Translations under genes and position numbers: made by a program | Notes under the pieces: model-generated | What the model was told of the DNA's origin: nothing | The model's input: the letters and a program-made list of their open reading frames with translations, nothing else | Databases searched by the model: none | Source: an uncultured Collinsella sp. | GTDB taxonomy: Bacteria; Actinomycetota; Coriobacteriia; Coriobacteriales; Coriobacteriaceae | Length of the DNA: 64,000 nt | NCBI GenBank assembly: GCA_958451615.1 | Contig: CAUDQR010000012.1 | Location: 1 to 64,000, forward strand | Direction of reading: 5' to 3' | Shown: one piece after another, positions 48,881-58,261 of the stretch | Layout: every line of letters begins with the position of its first letter | How positions within the stretch are numbered: position 1 is the stretch's first letter

Positions 48881-50581
48881 TTATTCGCCGGTAGGCGGTT
48901 GTGGTGCAGACGAAGACGGGGTCGAGCCCTCGCCACCATCTTGACGCGGCTTGCGGGAACGACGACGGCGACGGCGCTTCTGGCCCTGGTCGGCCGAACC
49001 CTCGCCACCACGATCTTCGCGCGACTCGCGTTCGTCGCGAGCAGTGCCGCGCGCGGCCTTGGCAGCCGCCCCTCCGCCATCTCCAGGGCGACGACGTGTG
49101 ACCTTGACCTCGCCATCCGAGACCTGATCGGCCACGGAGGGCACCGAGGGCTTTTGCTGCGTGCCCGAGGAATGGCGGCGACGCGGACGCGGGGCGCGCT
49201 CGTCATCGTTGCGCTGCTTGCCACCCTTGTCGGCAGGCGTATCGGAACCCGAACCACCCTTGGGGGCGGCACCGACTTCGCGAGCGGCTGCGGCGCGGAA
49301 GGCGTCCTCGCGCTCCTCGCTCGACAAATGGCGGCGGCGACGGCGCGTGGGATTCATGCCACCGCCGCGGTTTTGCTGCTGGGACTGCTGAGCCTCGCGC
49401 TCGCGGGAGGAGTTCTTGCCTGCGGGAGCGGCCTCGCCGGCATCGCCCGCACCCGAGCGCTTGCGGCGGCGACGTCCACCGGCAGCCTCCTCAGCCTCGG
49501 GTGCCTCGGCCTTGCCACGACCCTTACCGCGGCCACGGCCCTCGCCCTGGCTCTGACCGGCACGGGTATCGGCGTCCGCATCGCGACGACGGCGCTTGGG
49601 CATCGATGTACCGGCCAGACGGTCGGCGCTCGACAGGCCATCGCCCACGTCGACGCCGTTCTCGCGGTCGAGCTCCATAAGCGCCAGGCGCATCTCGGGC
49701 GACTCGATACGCTCGAGCACATCGCGCGTCACACAGTCGGGGCGGCAGTTGCAGCCCTGCTCGGCGGCCTTCTTTTTGCAGCCCTCAGAGCAGGTCATGT
49801 CGGCCAGGTTGACCTTAAAGACTTTGCCGTTCTCCAGGCGCAACACCAGCTGTTCACGCGGGGTGTCATATTCTTGGATGCGCGCCTTGCCAAGCGGCGT
49901 ATCGATCAGCGTCTTCTTTTTGGGCGCGCGGCTCTTAAAGTCCTTGTACGCCTCGAACTCGTAGCGCAGGCAGCACATCAGGCGGCCGCAGACGCCGCTG
50001 ATCTTGGACGAGTTGAGCGGCAGGTCCTGCTCTTTTGCCATGCGGATCGAAACCGGCTCAAACTGTCCGCCAAAGCGCGTGCAGCAGAGCTCCTGGCCGC
50101 ACTGAGCATAGCCGCCCACCAGGCGGGTCTCGTCGCGCACGCCGATCTGGCGCATGTCGACGCGAATGTGCAGCGTCGAGGACAGGTCCTTGACGAGCTG
50201 ACGGAAATCGACGCGTTCCTCGGCAGCAAAGTAGAACACGGCCTTCTCGCCGCCAAACAGGTACTCGACGCCGACCGGCTTCATCTCGAGGTCGAGCTCC
50301 TTGACCAGGCGGCGGAAGTCGACCATGGCCTCGTCACCCTGGATAGCCAGGTCGTCGGCAAGCTGCAGGTCGATGTCGCTCGCTACGCGCAACACGGGCT
50401 TGAGCGGCTGACCGATTTCGTCGAGCGGCACCTCGAAGGGATCGGCCGTGACCAGGCCGATCTCGGTTCCGCGCTCGGTAGAACAAATGGCATAATCGGC
50501 CTCAAGGATATCCAGATCCTGTGGGTCGAACCACAGGTCGCGCGAGGCGTAGGTAAACTTAACGGGTACGACTAACGGCAT
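48881..50581 (-). CDS. PSP1/RicT (YaaT) family protein with long basic tail
   Basis: 566 residues. The first 280 match YaaT/RicT: DLDILEADYAICSTERGTE, the Cys-rich core GGYAQCGQELCCTRFGG and SGVCGRLMCCLRYE. In Bacillus RicT works with RicA and RicF on RNase Y and sporulation signalling; here no sporulation genes are near. The last 250 residues are low-complexity and rich in Arg, Gly, Ala and Glu (RRRRRSRKPRQDGGEG at the end), as in RNA-binding disordered regions. It overlaps the holB stop by ten bases. Confidence 0.87.
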   Translation of the reverse strand: MPLVVPVKFTYASRDLWFDPQDLDILEADYAICSTERGTEIGLVTADPFEVPLDEIGQPLKPVLRVASDIDLQLADDLAIQGDEAMVDFRRLVKELDLEMKPVGVEYLFGGEKAVFYFAAEERVDFRQLVKDLSSTLHIRVDMRQIGVRDETRLVGGYAQCGQELCCTRFGGQFEPVSIRMAKEQDLPLNSSKISGVCGRLMCCLRYEFEAYKDFKSRAPKKKTLIDTPLGKARIQEYDTPREQLVLRLENGKVFKVNLADMTCSEGCKKKAAEQGCNCRPDCVTRDVLERIESPEMRLALMELDRENGVDVGDGLSSADRLAGTSMPKRRRRDADADTRAGQSQGEGRGRGKGRGKAEAPEAEEAAGGRRRRKRSGAGDAGEAAPAGKNSSREREAQQSQQQNRGGGMNPTRRRRRHLSSEEREDAFRAAAAREVGAAPKGGSGSDTPADKGGKQRNDDERAPRPRRRHSSGTQQKPSVPSVADQVSDGEVKVTRRRPGDGGGAAAKAARGTARDERESREDRGGEGSADQGQKRRRRRRSRKPRQDGGEGSTPSSSAPQPPTGE

Positions 50582-51699
50582 TTCAGTGCCTTCCTGATAT
50601 CGAACAGCATGACCTCGATGGCCAGCTGGGGAGTAACGTTTCTGGCGATGTTGCGCTCGGCGGTTGCGACCGCCTCGAGCGCCTGGGTGGCACCCGCAAC
50701 ATTCGTCGCCGCGGCAAGCCGCCCGATCGTGTCGCGCACGTCCTCGTTCACAACGTCTGCCGCCTCATCCTGAAGCGTCAGCAGCACGTCGCGCATGAGC
50801 GTCCGCGCGCTCGCCAGCGCTTCCATGATACCCGAACGCTCGCGCGCGTTGAGTTCGCGCTTGTTGCGGTCCTCAAGCTGCTTCAATGCTCCACGCGAAA
50901 GGTAGTCGGCATTTTGCTCGAGCACCTTTTCCTGCGTGGACTTGACCTCGGCGAGCGGCGCCTTGACGGCGACGATGAGCGACTTGGCGCGACTGAGCAC
51001 ATCGGCCTCGTCGGCAGCGATGAGCGAATCGATGGCGCGGACCATCTGGCGGCGGGCGTCCTGGCGCTCGGCGCTCTTAAGGAACTCGATGCCGCGCGTG
51101 GGGCTTCCCGCCACGGCAACGGCCATGCGACAACGCACGATATCCTGACCGGTGGCGCGGCTCACGGCTTGCGCGGCGGCGACGGGCGACACCAGCCGAA
51201 ACGGTACGCACTGGCAGCGGCTCACAATGGTGGGCAGCATCACGTCGGCCGAGGTGCCCAGCAGGATGAACATGACACCCTCGGGCGGCTCCTCGAGCGT
51301 TTTGAGTAGCGCGTTGGCGGTGTTGGCGCGCAGCTGCTCGGCACGGTCGATGATGTAGGCCTTTGCCTTGGCGCGGATGGGCGCCAGGGGCACGTCGTCG
51401 AGCAGCCCGCGGGTCTGCGCGATGAGGTAGCCCGTAGCACTTTCGGGCGTGTAATAGTGCACGTCGGGATGCGTATGGCGCGCAACGCGCACGCAGCTGT
51501 CGCACGAGCCGCAGCCGTCCTGCTCGCACAGGAATGCCTGGGCAAGCGCCCATGCGGCGTCGAGCTTACCGGCGCCGGGCGCGCCCAAAAACAGGTAGGC
51601 GTGCGATGCGCGGCCGCTTGCGATGGCGTTGGTCAAAAAGTCGCGCACGCGCTCTTGGGTGTCGAGCTTGGCCAGCAGGCTTGCCTGAGCGGGGGCCAT
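50572..51699 (-). CDS. holB: DNA polymerase III delta' subunit
   Basis: 375 residues of the clamp-loader AAA family. It has FLGAPGAGKLDAAWALA (P-loop without the usual Ser/Thr), a zinc module (CEQDGCGSCDSCVRV), LLKTLEEPPEGVMFILL and SRCQCVPF. The N-terminus MAPAQASLLAKLDTQ is chosen with AAGGAGG upstream. It follows tmk by one base and overlaps the RicT gene, the common tmk-holB-ricT order. Confidence 0.92.
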   Translation of the reverse strand: MAPAQASLLAKLDTQERVRDFLTNAIASGRASHAYLFLGAPGAGKLDAAWALAQAFLCEQDGCGSCDSCVRVARHTHPDVHYYTPESATGYLIAQTRGLLDDVPLAPIRAKAKAYIIDRAEQLRANTANALLKTLEEPPEGVMFILLGTSADVMLPTIVSRCQCVPFRLVSPVAAAQAVSRATGQDIVRCRMAVAVAGSPTRGIEFLKSAERQDARRQMVRAIDSLIAADEADVLSRAKSLIVAVKAPLAEVKSTQEKVLEQNADYLSRGALKQLEDRNKRELNARERSGIMEALASARTLMRDVLLTLQDEAADVVNEDVRDTIGRLAAATNVAGATQALEAVATAERNIARNVTPQLAIEVMLFDIRKALKCR

Positions 51700-51700
51700 G

Positions 51701-52384
51701 TTACTCAGCCTCCTTGGCAAGCGCGGCGGCGACGGCATCTTGCGGAATGTCGAGACCGTACGCGCGAACCTGTTCGACCGTCTTCTCGAAGACTTCCTCG
51801 ATGGTCGCGGTGGCGTCGATGAGCTTTACGCGGTCTGGCTCCTCGGCAGCAATGGCACAAAATCCCTGGTAGACGCGCTCCTGGAAGGCCATGCCCTTGG
51901 CCTCCATGCGATCGGCCGCACCGCGGGCCGCCATGCGCAGCGCCGCCTGCTCGGGCGTGACGTGATAGACGAGCGTGAGCGCCGGATGCGTACCGGCGAC
52001 AGCCAGGTTGTTGGCATCGCGTACCATCTGACGGTCGAGGCCATCGGCAAACGCCTGATAGCAGGTCGTGGAATCGTAGAAACGGTCGCACAGGACCACC
52101 TTGCCGGCAGCGAGGGCGGGCGTGATGACCTCGTGCACCAGCTGGGCGCGTGCGGCCTCGTAGAGCAGCAGCTCGCAGGTGTCGCCCATCGCCGTATTGG
52201 CGGGGTCGAGCAGCAGGGCGCGGATCTTTTCGCTGATGGCGGTGCCGCCCGGCTCGCGCAGAGTTACGACCTGATAGCCAGCGAGGTCGAGCGCGTGGGC
52301 AAGCAGGCGCGCCTGCGTGGACTTGCCGGCGCCGTCGACGCCCTCGAGCGTGATAAAGCTATGTTGAGCGGGCTCAAAAGCCAT
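51701..52384 (-). CDS. tmk: Thymidylate kinase
   Basis: 227 residues. P-loop ITLEGVDGAGKSTQA, LREPGGTAISEKIR, and the DRFYDST lid/DRx region. It phosphorylates dTMP to dTDP. First gene of tmk-holB-ricT; GAAGGGGC precedes the start. Confidence 0.94.
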   Translation of the reverse strand: MAFEPAQHSFITLEGVDGAGKSTQARLLAHALDLAGYQVVTLREPGGTAISEKIRALLLDPANTAMGDTCELLLYEAARAQLVHEVITPALAAGKVVLCDRFYDSTTCYQAFADGLDRQMVRDANNLAVAGTHPALTLVYHVTPEQAALRMAARGAADRMEAKGMAFQERVYQGFCAIAAEEPDRVKLIDATATIEEVFEKTVEQVRAYGLDIPQDAVAAALAKEAE

Positions 52385-52493
52385 GGGCGCAGCCCCTTCC
52401 TACAAGGCGCGTAAATGCGAGTTATAGCAACCAAGCCATGATACCCCAGTGCTCGGCGCGTCCCAAACCCCACCTAGCCAATGGCTACTCAGG

Positions 52494-52551
52494 CAGCAGT
52501 TAGGGACGTTCCTAAACTGCCGGCCGAAAAGGAATGTCCCCAACTGCCGGC
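52494..52551. repeat. 58-bp palindromic repeat, family C copy 1
   Basis: GCAGTTAGGGACGTTCCT followed by AGGAATGTCCCCAACTGCCGG in inverted orientation, then CTTTTT. Matches 53613-53670 nearly base for base. Confidence 0.75.
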
Positions 52552-52610
52552 TTTTTGGGGTGCTGGGTATAATCGTCGTATTGCATTGAAATGTGGCGAA
52601 AGGAGTGGCA

Positions 52611-53594
52611 ATGTCTCGGTATTGCGCCTCGTGCGGCAAGCTTCTTGAAGATAATGCCAAGTTCTGCACCTCGTGCGGTGCACCCGTTGAGCAAACAGCC
52701 GCGAGCGATAGCCAGCCCGCTTTTGAGCAGACCGGCTCCCTTGATACGCCGCAAGCCAAGGCGGACGACCCCCTCGCCTATAGCCCCGACCCCGCCGCAA
52801 GGACCGAAGCCGTCGAGACCACGCAGCGCATACCCGTCGCGAGCGGCTCGCCCCAACAGCAGCCGGCTCCCGCATACGCGCCCGCTTCGCCACAGACCCC
52901 CGCTCCCAAAAAGAGCGGCACCGGGCCGCTTATCGCCGTTATCGTTGTGCTGGTGGCGATCATCATCGCCCTGGTCATCTTCTTTGCGATCAGACCGTTC
53001 GACAACGCCGCCACGCAGACGACTGCCGAGGTAGCTAAGCTGCACCATGACGTCGACGACGATGACCTAAAGCCTCTCGGCAATCCCAACAGCCTGTACG
53101 ACGATGATGACGATGACGACGAGGATGGCGGCGAAGCAACGCTCTCCGAGCAGAACCTCTACCGTCGCCTGAGCGAATACTACGACTTGCTCGAAGATCT
53201 CGACAGCCAGGTCCGTGGCTGCGCGCAGAACTTCAACGGCAACTATCTGGAAGAGGATCGAACCACCCGTCAAAATCTCGCCGACGTCGCCGAGCGCACG
53301 GAGGACACCATCGAGCAGTATTACGACATCGTCGAGGACCTGGACGTCCCGACGAGCTCCAAGAACTACAGCTCCTGGAAGGATATCATCGCCCTGTACG
53401 ACGACCTGGATCACCGCATTGACGCAATCTGTGATGCCTGGGAGATCAGCCTGAAATACGCCAAGCCTGCGGACCACAAGAATGAGATCGTGGCGCCGCT
53501 GTCGCGCGACAACGTGGCGGGCACCAATGACAATAAGTACCGCCTAGACTTTGAGGAGCGCTATCCCGGCGCTAAGCCTGTCGAGGTGAACTAG
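52611..53594 (+). CDS. Zinc-ribbon membrane protein of unknown function
   Basis: 327 residues from ATG 52611 (AAGGAGTGGCA upstream). An N-terminal double-CxxC zinc ribbon (YCASCGKLL, FCTSCGAP) is followed by a Pro/Ala/Gln-rich linker, one membrane helix (about 105-127) and an acidic extracellular part with a run of Asp (DDDDDDDEDGG) and helical segments. It is a stand-alone plus-strand gene, flanked on both sides by copies of repeat family C. Confidence 0.78.
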   Translation: MSRYCASCGKLLEDNAKFCTSCGAPVEQTAASDSQPAFEQTGSLDTPQAKADDPLAYSPDPAARTEAVETTQRIPVASGSPQQQPAPAYAPASPQTPAPKKSGTGPLIAVIVVLVAIIIALVIFFAIRPFDNAATQTTAEVAKLHHDVDDDDLKPLGNPNSLYDDDDDDDEDGGEATLSEQNLYRRLSEYYDLLEDLDSQVRGCAQNFNGNYLEEDRTTRQNLADVAERTEDTIEQYYDIVEDLDVPTSSKNYSSWKDIIALYDDLDHRIDAICDAWEISLKYAKPADHKNEIVAPLSRDNVAGTNDNKYRLDFEERYPGAKPVEVN

Positions 53595-53612
53595 CGCTTT
53601 GTCGTTCCCGAG

Positions 53613-53670
53613 CCGGCAGTTAGGGACGTTCCTAAACTGCCGGCAGAAAAGGAACGTCCCTAACTGCCGG
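53613..53670. repeat. 58-bp palindromic repeat, family C copy 2
   Basis: CCGGCAGTTAGGGACGTTCC and its inverted partner enclose TAAACTGCCGGCAGAAA. Directly after the zinc-ribbon gene. Confidence 0.75.
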
Positions 53671-53672
53671 TC

Positions 53673-53715
53673 AAAAAAACGAGCGAGGATCGCGGGGTCC
53701 TCGCTCGTTTTTTTG
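53673..53715. terminator. Bidirectional terminator between zinc-ribbon gene and topA
   Basis: ACGAGCGAGGA / TCCTCGCTCGT stem with A7 and T7 runs. Confidence 0.9.
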
Positions 53716-53736
53716 GGCAATGTTTCGACTGCGCCG

Positions 53737-56313
53737 TTACTTGTCGGCGGCTGCTTTCTTGGCAGTCGACTTCTTCGCGGTCGTCTTCTTGGCGGCAGTG
53801 GCTTTCTTAGCCGTCGTCTTCTTCGCCGTGCTCGCCTTGGTTGTGGTCTTGCGGCCGCGGGCGGGTTTCTTCTCCTTGGTCGGGCAGTCCATGTTCACGC
53901 AGATGCGCCACGGACCGCGCGCCGTGTTGACCACCACGATGGGGGCGCCGCACTCGGGGCAGGTCTCGCCCGTCGCCTCGAGCTTGCCGCGCGCCGGAAG
54001 CGGATAGCTCACGCCGCAGTCATCGTAGTTGGTGCAACGGATAAAGCGCTTGCCGCTCTTTTCGCTCTTGTGCGCGATCAGGTCGCCATGGCGTCCTGCC
54101 TCGGCGCACACCTTGCACTCGCCCACCTTAAGGTCGGGCTCGTAGTTGGTGGGGCACGTGGGGTTCACGCAAATCTCGAAGGCCTTCTGGCGGAACGGCT
54201 GGCACTTGATGCGCGGCGCACCGCACTCGGGGCACACGGCCGCCTCGCCCTCGAGCGGGCTTACCTTGACGCCACTCGGCACCGGATAGGTCACATCGCA
54301 GTCGGGCCAGCCCATGCAGCCAATGAAGCTGCCGCGGGTCTTGGCGCTCGTCTTCATAACCAGGTCCTTGCCGCACTTGGGGCAGGTACCCACGCGCGCA
54401 TCGGCCGTGACGGCGTCGCTGATGGCGTCGCCCAGTTCCTGCGTATGTTTGAGCAGCTCGTCGAGCACGCCGGCCAGCAGCGCGCGCGAGTGCGTCACGA
54501 CATGCTCTTCGGTGTCCTCGCCGCGCTCCACGCGGGTCATGTCGCCGTCGAGCTCGCTGGTCATATCGGGGCTCGTGATGCGCGGGGCAAACTGCGACAG
54601 TGCATCGATAATGGCAATACCCAGCTGGCTCGGCTCCACGGGATCGTTTTTGAGGTAGCGCACGGCGTACAGGCGCTCGATGATGCTCGCGCGCGTGGAC
54701 TTGGTGCCCAGGCCGCGCTTCTCCATCTCCTGCACGAGCTTGCCCTGGCTGTAGCGCGCGGGCGGCTCGGTCTGCTTGGCCTCGAGCTTAATGTCGAACA
54801 CGTCGACCGTATCACCCTGCTCCAGCGGCGGCATCTGCTCGTCGCGTTTAAGGCCGTACGGATAGGCCTCGCGGAAGCCCGGGGTCACGAGCACGTCGCC
54901 CGAGGCCACAAACGGCTCGCCGTTCACATCAAGCTCGAGCTTGGTGTTCTCGATGGTCGCGGGCCCCATGAGCGTTGCCAGGAAGCGGCGGGCGATGAGG
55001 TCGTAGAGCTTGCGCTGGCCGCCGTCGAGCGTGGACGGATCGCCCTCGCCCGTGGGATAGATAGGCGGGTGGTCGGTAGTCTCGACCTTGCCGCGCGTGG
55101 GCTTCATGGGACCGGCGAGCACCTTTTTGCACACGGGCGCCAGCGCCGGGTTGATCTTTGCCAGGTCGCTCACCACGGCGCCCAGATCGAGCGTCGCAGG
55201 GTACACGGTGTTGTCGACACGCGGGTAGCTGATGAGACCCGCCATGTAGAGGGACTCGGCGATGCGCATGGTACGCGCAGGCGAGATGCCCTCGGCCGCG
55301 GCGGCTGCCTGCAGCGAGGTGGTCGCAAACGGCGTGGGCGGCTGCTGCTTGCGCGAGCGCTTGGTCACCGCGGCGACGGTTGCCGTCGCGACGCCGTCGA
55401 CATGGCTGTACGCCGTCTCGGCAGCATCTTTATCGGTAAAACGCGCCGTCTTGTGCGCGATCTTAAAGCGGTCGTCCTCGGCAGCACCCTGCGCGGCGCC
55501 CATGCCACGAATCTGCCAATAGTCCTCGGGCACAAACGCCATGCGCTCGCGCTCGCGCTCGACCACCAGGGCAAGCGTCGGTGTCTGCACGCGGCCGGCG
55601 GAGCGCACATTGACAAAGCCGCCGAACTTGGCGAGCGTCAGGTAGCGCGTCAGCACCGCACCCCAAATGAGGTCGATGTGCTGACGGCTCTCGCCGGCGT
55701 CGGCCAGGTTCTGGTCGAGCGAGACAAGGTTATCGAAGGCCTGCGTGATCTCGGCCTTGGTAAACGAAGAATACTGGGCGCGGGCGACCGGCAAGTCCGG
55801 CGCGACCTCGCGCACCTTGTTGAGGGCGTCCGAACCGATCAGCTCACCCTCGCGATCGAAGTCCGTGGCGATGATGACGCTGTCGGACTTCTTGGCAAGG
55901 TTCTTGAGCGAGCGGATGAGCTCTTTCTCGGCCGGCAGCTTAATGACGGGCGCCCAGGTGAGATAGGGCAGGCTCTCGAGCTTCCAGCCCTTGATGGAAA
56001 TGCCATCGGCAAGGAACGGCTTGCGCTTGGTGTCGTAGGGCGGACGAGCCAGGCCATCGGGCATGTCGGCCGGCAGCATCTCGCCGTCCTCAGTAACCGA
56101 ATACCAGCCCAGCTTTTTATCGAACAGCACGCTGTCGCAAAAATCAGGCGCAAGGATGTGACCGGCAAGGCCGATCGTCACGCACTCCTCGCCCTTCCAC
56201 TCAAAACGGTAGATGGCGGTGTTGTACACCTTGTCCTTTTTGGGTTTGCCCGTGGACAGACGCTCGGCGATCTGACGCGCGGCGTCGTTTTTCTCGGCGA
56301 TGATGAGCTTCAA
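53737..56313 (-). CDS. topA: DNA topoisomerase I (type IA)
   Basis: 858 residues. TOPRIM domain at the N-terminus (MKLIIAEKNDAARQIAERL, ATDFDREGELIGSDA), catalytic tyrosine in GLISYPRVDNTVYP, then three to four C-terminal CxxC zinc ribbons. It ends in a lysine-rich tail of KKTTAKK-like repeats. It relaxes negative supercoils. The start is TTG at 56313 with GGAG upstream. The form LSTGKPKK and the SYPRVDN motif set it apart from the classic bacterial enzyme. Confidence 0.92.
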   Translation of the reverse strand: MKLIIAEKNDAARQIAERLSTGKPKKDKVYNTAIYRFEWKGEECVTIGLAGHILAPDFCDSVLFDKKLGWYSVTEDGEMLPADMPDGLARPPYDTKRKPFLADGISIKGWKLESLPYLTWAPVIKLPAEKELIRSLKNLAKKSDSVIIATDFDREGELIGSDALNKVREVAPDLPVARAQYSSFTKAEITQAFDNLVSLDQNLADAGESRQHIDLIWGAVLTRYLTLAKFGGFVNVRSAGRVQTPTLALVVERERERMAFVPEDYWQIRGMGAAQGAAEDDRFKIAHKTARFTDKDAAETAYSHVDGVATATVAAVTKRSRKQQPPTPFATTSLQAAAAAEGISPARTMRIAESLYMAGLISYPRVDNTVYPATLDLGAVVSDLAKINPALAPVCKKVLAGPMKPTRGKVETTDHPPIYPTGEGDPSTLDGGQRKLYDLIARRFLATLMGPATIENTKLELDVNGEPFVASGDVLVTPGFREAYPYGLKRDEQMPPLEQGDTVDVFDIKLEAKQTEPPARYSQGKLVQEMEKRGLGTKSTRASIIERLYAVRYLKNDPVEPSQLGIAIIDALSQFAPRITSPDMTSELDGDMTRVERGEDTEEHVVTHSRALLAGVLDELLKHTQELGDAISDAVTADARVGTCPKCGKDLVMKTSAKTRGSFIGCMGWPDCDVTYPVPSGVKVSPLEGEAAVCPECGAPRIKCQPFRQKAFEICVNPTCPTNYEPDLKVGECKVCAEAGRHGDLIAHKSEKSGKRFIRCTNYDDCGVSYPLPARGKLEATGETCPECGAPIVVVNTARGPWRICVNMDCPTKEKKPARGRKTTTKASTAKKTTAKKATAAKKTTAKKSTAKKAAADK

Positions 56314-56367
56314 AAGAGGCTCCTATCTCGTGTCTCTGCGGCTACGCCCGCCCGTGTGGCGGCCGAT

Positions 56368-57051
56368 TTACGCCCTTGCTTGCTCGATCTGCCCGATGAG
56401 CCAATCGCACCAGGCATCCATGCCCTCGCCCTTGCGCGCGCTCACGGCAAACCGCGGCGCCTGCGGATTGAGGTCATCGAGTGTCTTAGTATACCTATCC
56501 ATGTCAAAATCGAAAGCCGGAGCCACGTCGACCTTGTTGAGCAGCTGCGCGCCGGCGTGTTGGAAGATGCCCGGGTACTTGATGGGCTTGTCGTCGCCCT
56601 CGGGCACCGAGAGAATCATGATGGACAGGTTCTCGCCCAGGTCAAAGTCGACCGGGCAGACCAGGTTGCCCACGTTTTCGATAAAGATGACGTCGATGTT
56701 CTCCAGACCCACAGCCTGGTCGAAGGCGTCGACGGCCTCCATGATCATGTTGCCCTCGAGGTGGCACAGGCCGCCCGTGTTGATCTGGATGGCGGGCATG
56801 CCGGCTTCCTTCATGGTGATGGCGTCGACATCCGAGGCGATATCGCCCTCGATGACGGCACAGCGCAGGCCGGCTTTGTCACGCAGGCGCTCGTTGGTGC
56901 CCAGAATCGTGGTGGTCTTACCCGAGCCGGGGCTCGACAGCACGTTGATCACGTAGGTGTTCGTCTGCTCAAATCGCTGACGCAGCTGATCTGCCAGGCG
57001 CTCGTTGCGCGACAGAATCGGCGATGCAATATCAATCGTTTTCTCGGCCAT
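56368..57051 (-). CDS. hypB: Hydrogenase nickel incorporation GTPase HypB
   Basis: 227 residues. GTPase P-loop NVLSSPGSGKTTTIL, IEGDIASDVDA, the metal-site Cys/His in GGLCHLEG and DFDLGENLSIMILSVPEGDDKP. It delivers nickel to hydrogenase together with HypA. No His-rich N-terminal tail. 55 bp after hypA. Confidence 0.93.
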   Translation of the reverse strand: MAEKTIDIASPILSRNERLADQLRQRFEQTNTYVINVLSSPGSGKTTTILGTNERLRDKAGLRCAVIEGDIASDVDAITMKEAGMPAIQINTGGLCHLEGNMIMEAVDAFDQAVGLENIDVIFIENVGNLVCPVDFDLGENLSIMILSVPEGDDKPIKYPGIFQHAGAQLLNKVDVAPAFDFDMDRYTKTLDDLNPQAPRFAVSARKGEGMDAWCDWLIGQIEQARA

Positions 57052-57106
57052 ACTTAACGCTCCTTACTTTGGCCCCTTTATACCCCATCGCTAGATGGCT
57101 AGCGGG

Positions 57107-57463
57107 CTAATCGTCGGGGGTTTCGATTTCGATACTTGCGATATCGAGCTCGCGGCCGTGCAGTAGGCGCACGTTGGCACCACCACACTGGGGACAGCGA
57201 CAGTGGAAGCGATCGTGGTCGAAAACCTCGCCGCAGTCCAGACACTCGCTTTGTGGATGGACCTCCTCCACGGCAAGCTCGCAGCCTCGCGTGAGCGGGT
57301 CCTCGTCGCGAAATGTCTCCCACGCAAAGTCGAGCGCCTCGCGCACGACCTCGGTCATATCCCCGATACGCAGCGTTACCAAAACGGCGCGCGAGGCCCC
57401 CGCCCCACGCGCCGCGCGAATCACTGTATCGAGTATGCCGTTGACAATGCCAACCTCGTGCAT
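57107..57463 (-). CDS. hypA: Hydrogenase nickel metallochaperone HypA
   Basis: 118 residues. The nickel-binding MHE N-terminus is intact, and a zinc site is given by CLDCGEVF and CRCPQCGG. Preceded by tatC at six bases, so hypA-hypB follow the Tat genes in one transcript. Hydrogenase structural genes and hypCDEF are not in the window. Confidence 0.93.
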   Translation of the reverse strand: MHEVGIVNGILDTVIRAARGAGASRAVLVTLRIGDMTEVVREALDFAWETFRDEDPLTRGCELAVEEVHPQSECLDCGEVFDHDRFHCRCPQCGGANVRLLHGRELDIASIEIETPDD

Positions 57464-57469
57464 ACCGAT

Positions 57470-58261
57470 TTACTCCTCGTCGTCCTCGTCGTCCGAGAAC
57501 AGGTCCAGACGGCTCACGAACAGGCCCTCCTTGCCCTCGCGCGCGGTAATGACCACGCGGGCAATGGCGAGCGAGATCTCGTAGAGCGAGAGCAGGGCGC
57601 CGTACATTAGGCCCAGGGTGACGGGCGAGCCGTCGGGCGTAATCACAGCCGAACCCACGAGCAGGCCTACGTACACGTAGCGCCAGGCGCTGCGGAAGGC
57701 CGCGTAGGACACGATGTGGAAAACAGACAGGTAGAAGATGATGAGCGGCAGCTCAAACGCCACACCAAAGCCGATCATAAAGAGCAGCTCCATGTTGACG
57801 TAGTTCTCCAGGTCGGGCAGCGCCGTAGCGACGGCCGAGGTCTCGCCGATGAGCCACTCAAAGCCCGCCGGGATAATGATGAAGTAGCAGAAGATGGCAC
57901 CCAGGAAGAACAGCACCGTCGAGGCGAGCACCGTGGGCACAACCCATTTGCGCTCGTTGGGGCGCAGTGCCGGCAGGAAAAATGCCAGGATCTGCCAGAT
58001 GATCATGGGCGTGCACATGACCACGGCCATCTTGATGGCCAGCGAGAAGCGCAGTCCAAAGCCGCCGAGCGTGGTGGTGATGTAGAACTTACCGTCCGGC
58101 ACAAAGGAGCGGATGGGGTCTTCCAAGATGTCGAGCACCACGGGCGTGGCGAAATACAGCACGATAGCGGCGGCAAATACCGAGACGACCACGATGGTCA
58201 AGCGGCGACGGAGCTCTCCCAAATGATCGAAGAGCGGCATTCGCGCAGGTCCGATAGGCAT
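57470..58261 (-). CDS. tatC: Twin-arginine translocase subunit TatC
   Basis: 263 residues, six membrane segments. Conserved FDHLGELRRRL at the N-terminus, PPxx-type loop FLPALRPNERKWVVP and the segment FGVAFELPLIIFYLS. The start overlaps the tatA stop codon (TAATG). The C-terminus is acidic. Confidence 0.94.
   Translation of the reverse strand: MPIGPARMPLFDHLGELRRRLTIVVVSVFAAAIVLYFATPVVLDILEDPIRSFVPDGKFYITTTLGGFGLRFSLAIKMAVVMCTPMIIWQILAFFLPALRPNERKWVVPTVLASTVLFFLGAIFCYFIIIPAGFEWLIGETSAVATALPDLENYVNMELLFMIGFGVAFELPLIIFYLSVFHIVSYAAFRSAWRYVYVGLLVGSAVITPDGSPVTLGLMYGALLSLYEISLAIARVVITAREGKEGLFVSRLDLFSDDEDDEE

Noticed and set aside
53599..57057. A 1152-codon open frame on the plus strand
   Set aside because: It is the antisense shadow of topA and hypB; the minus-strand genes have full family motifs and the plus frame has none.
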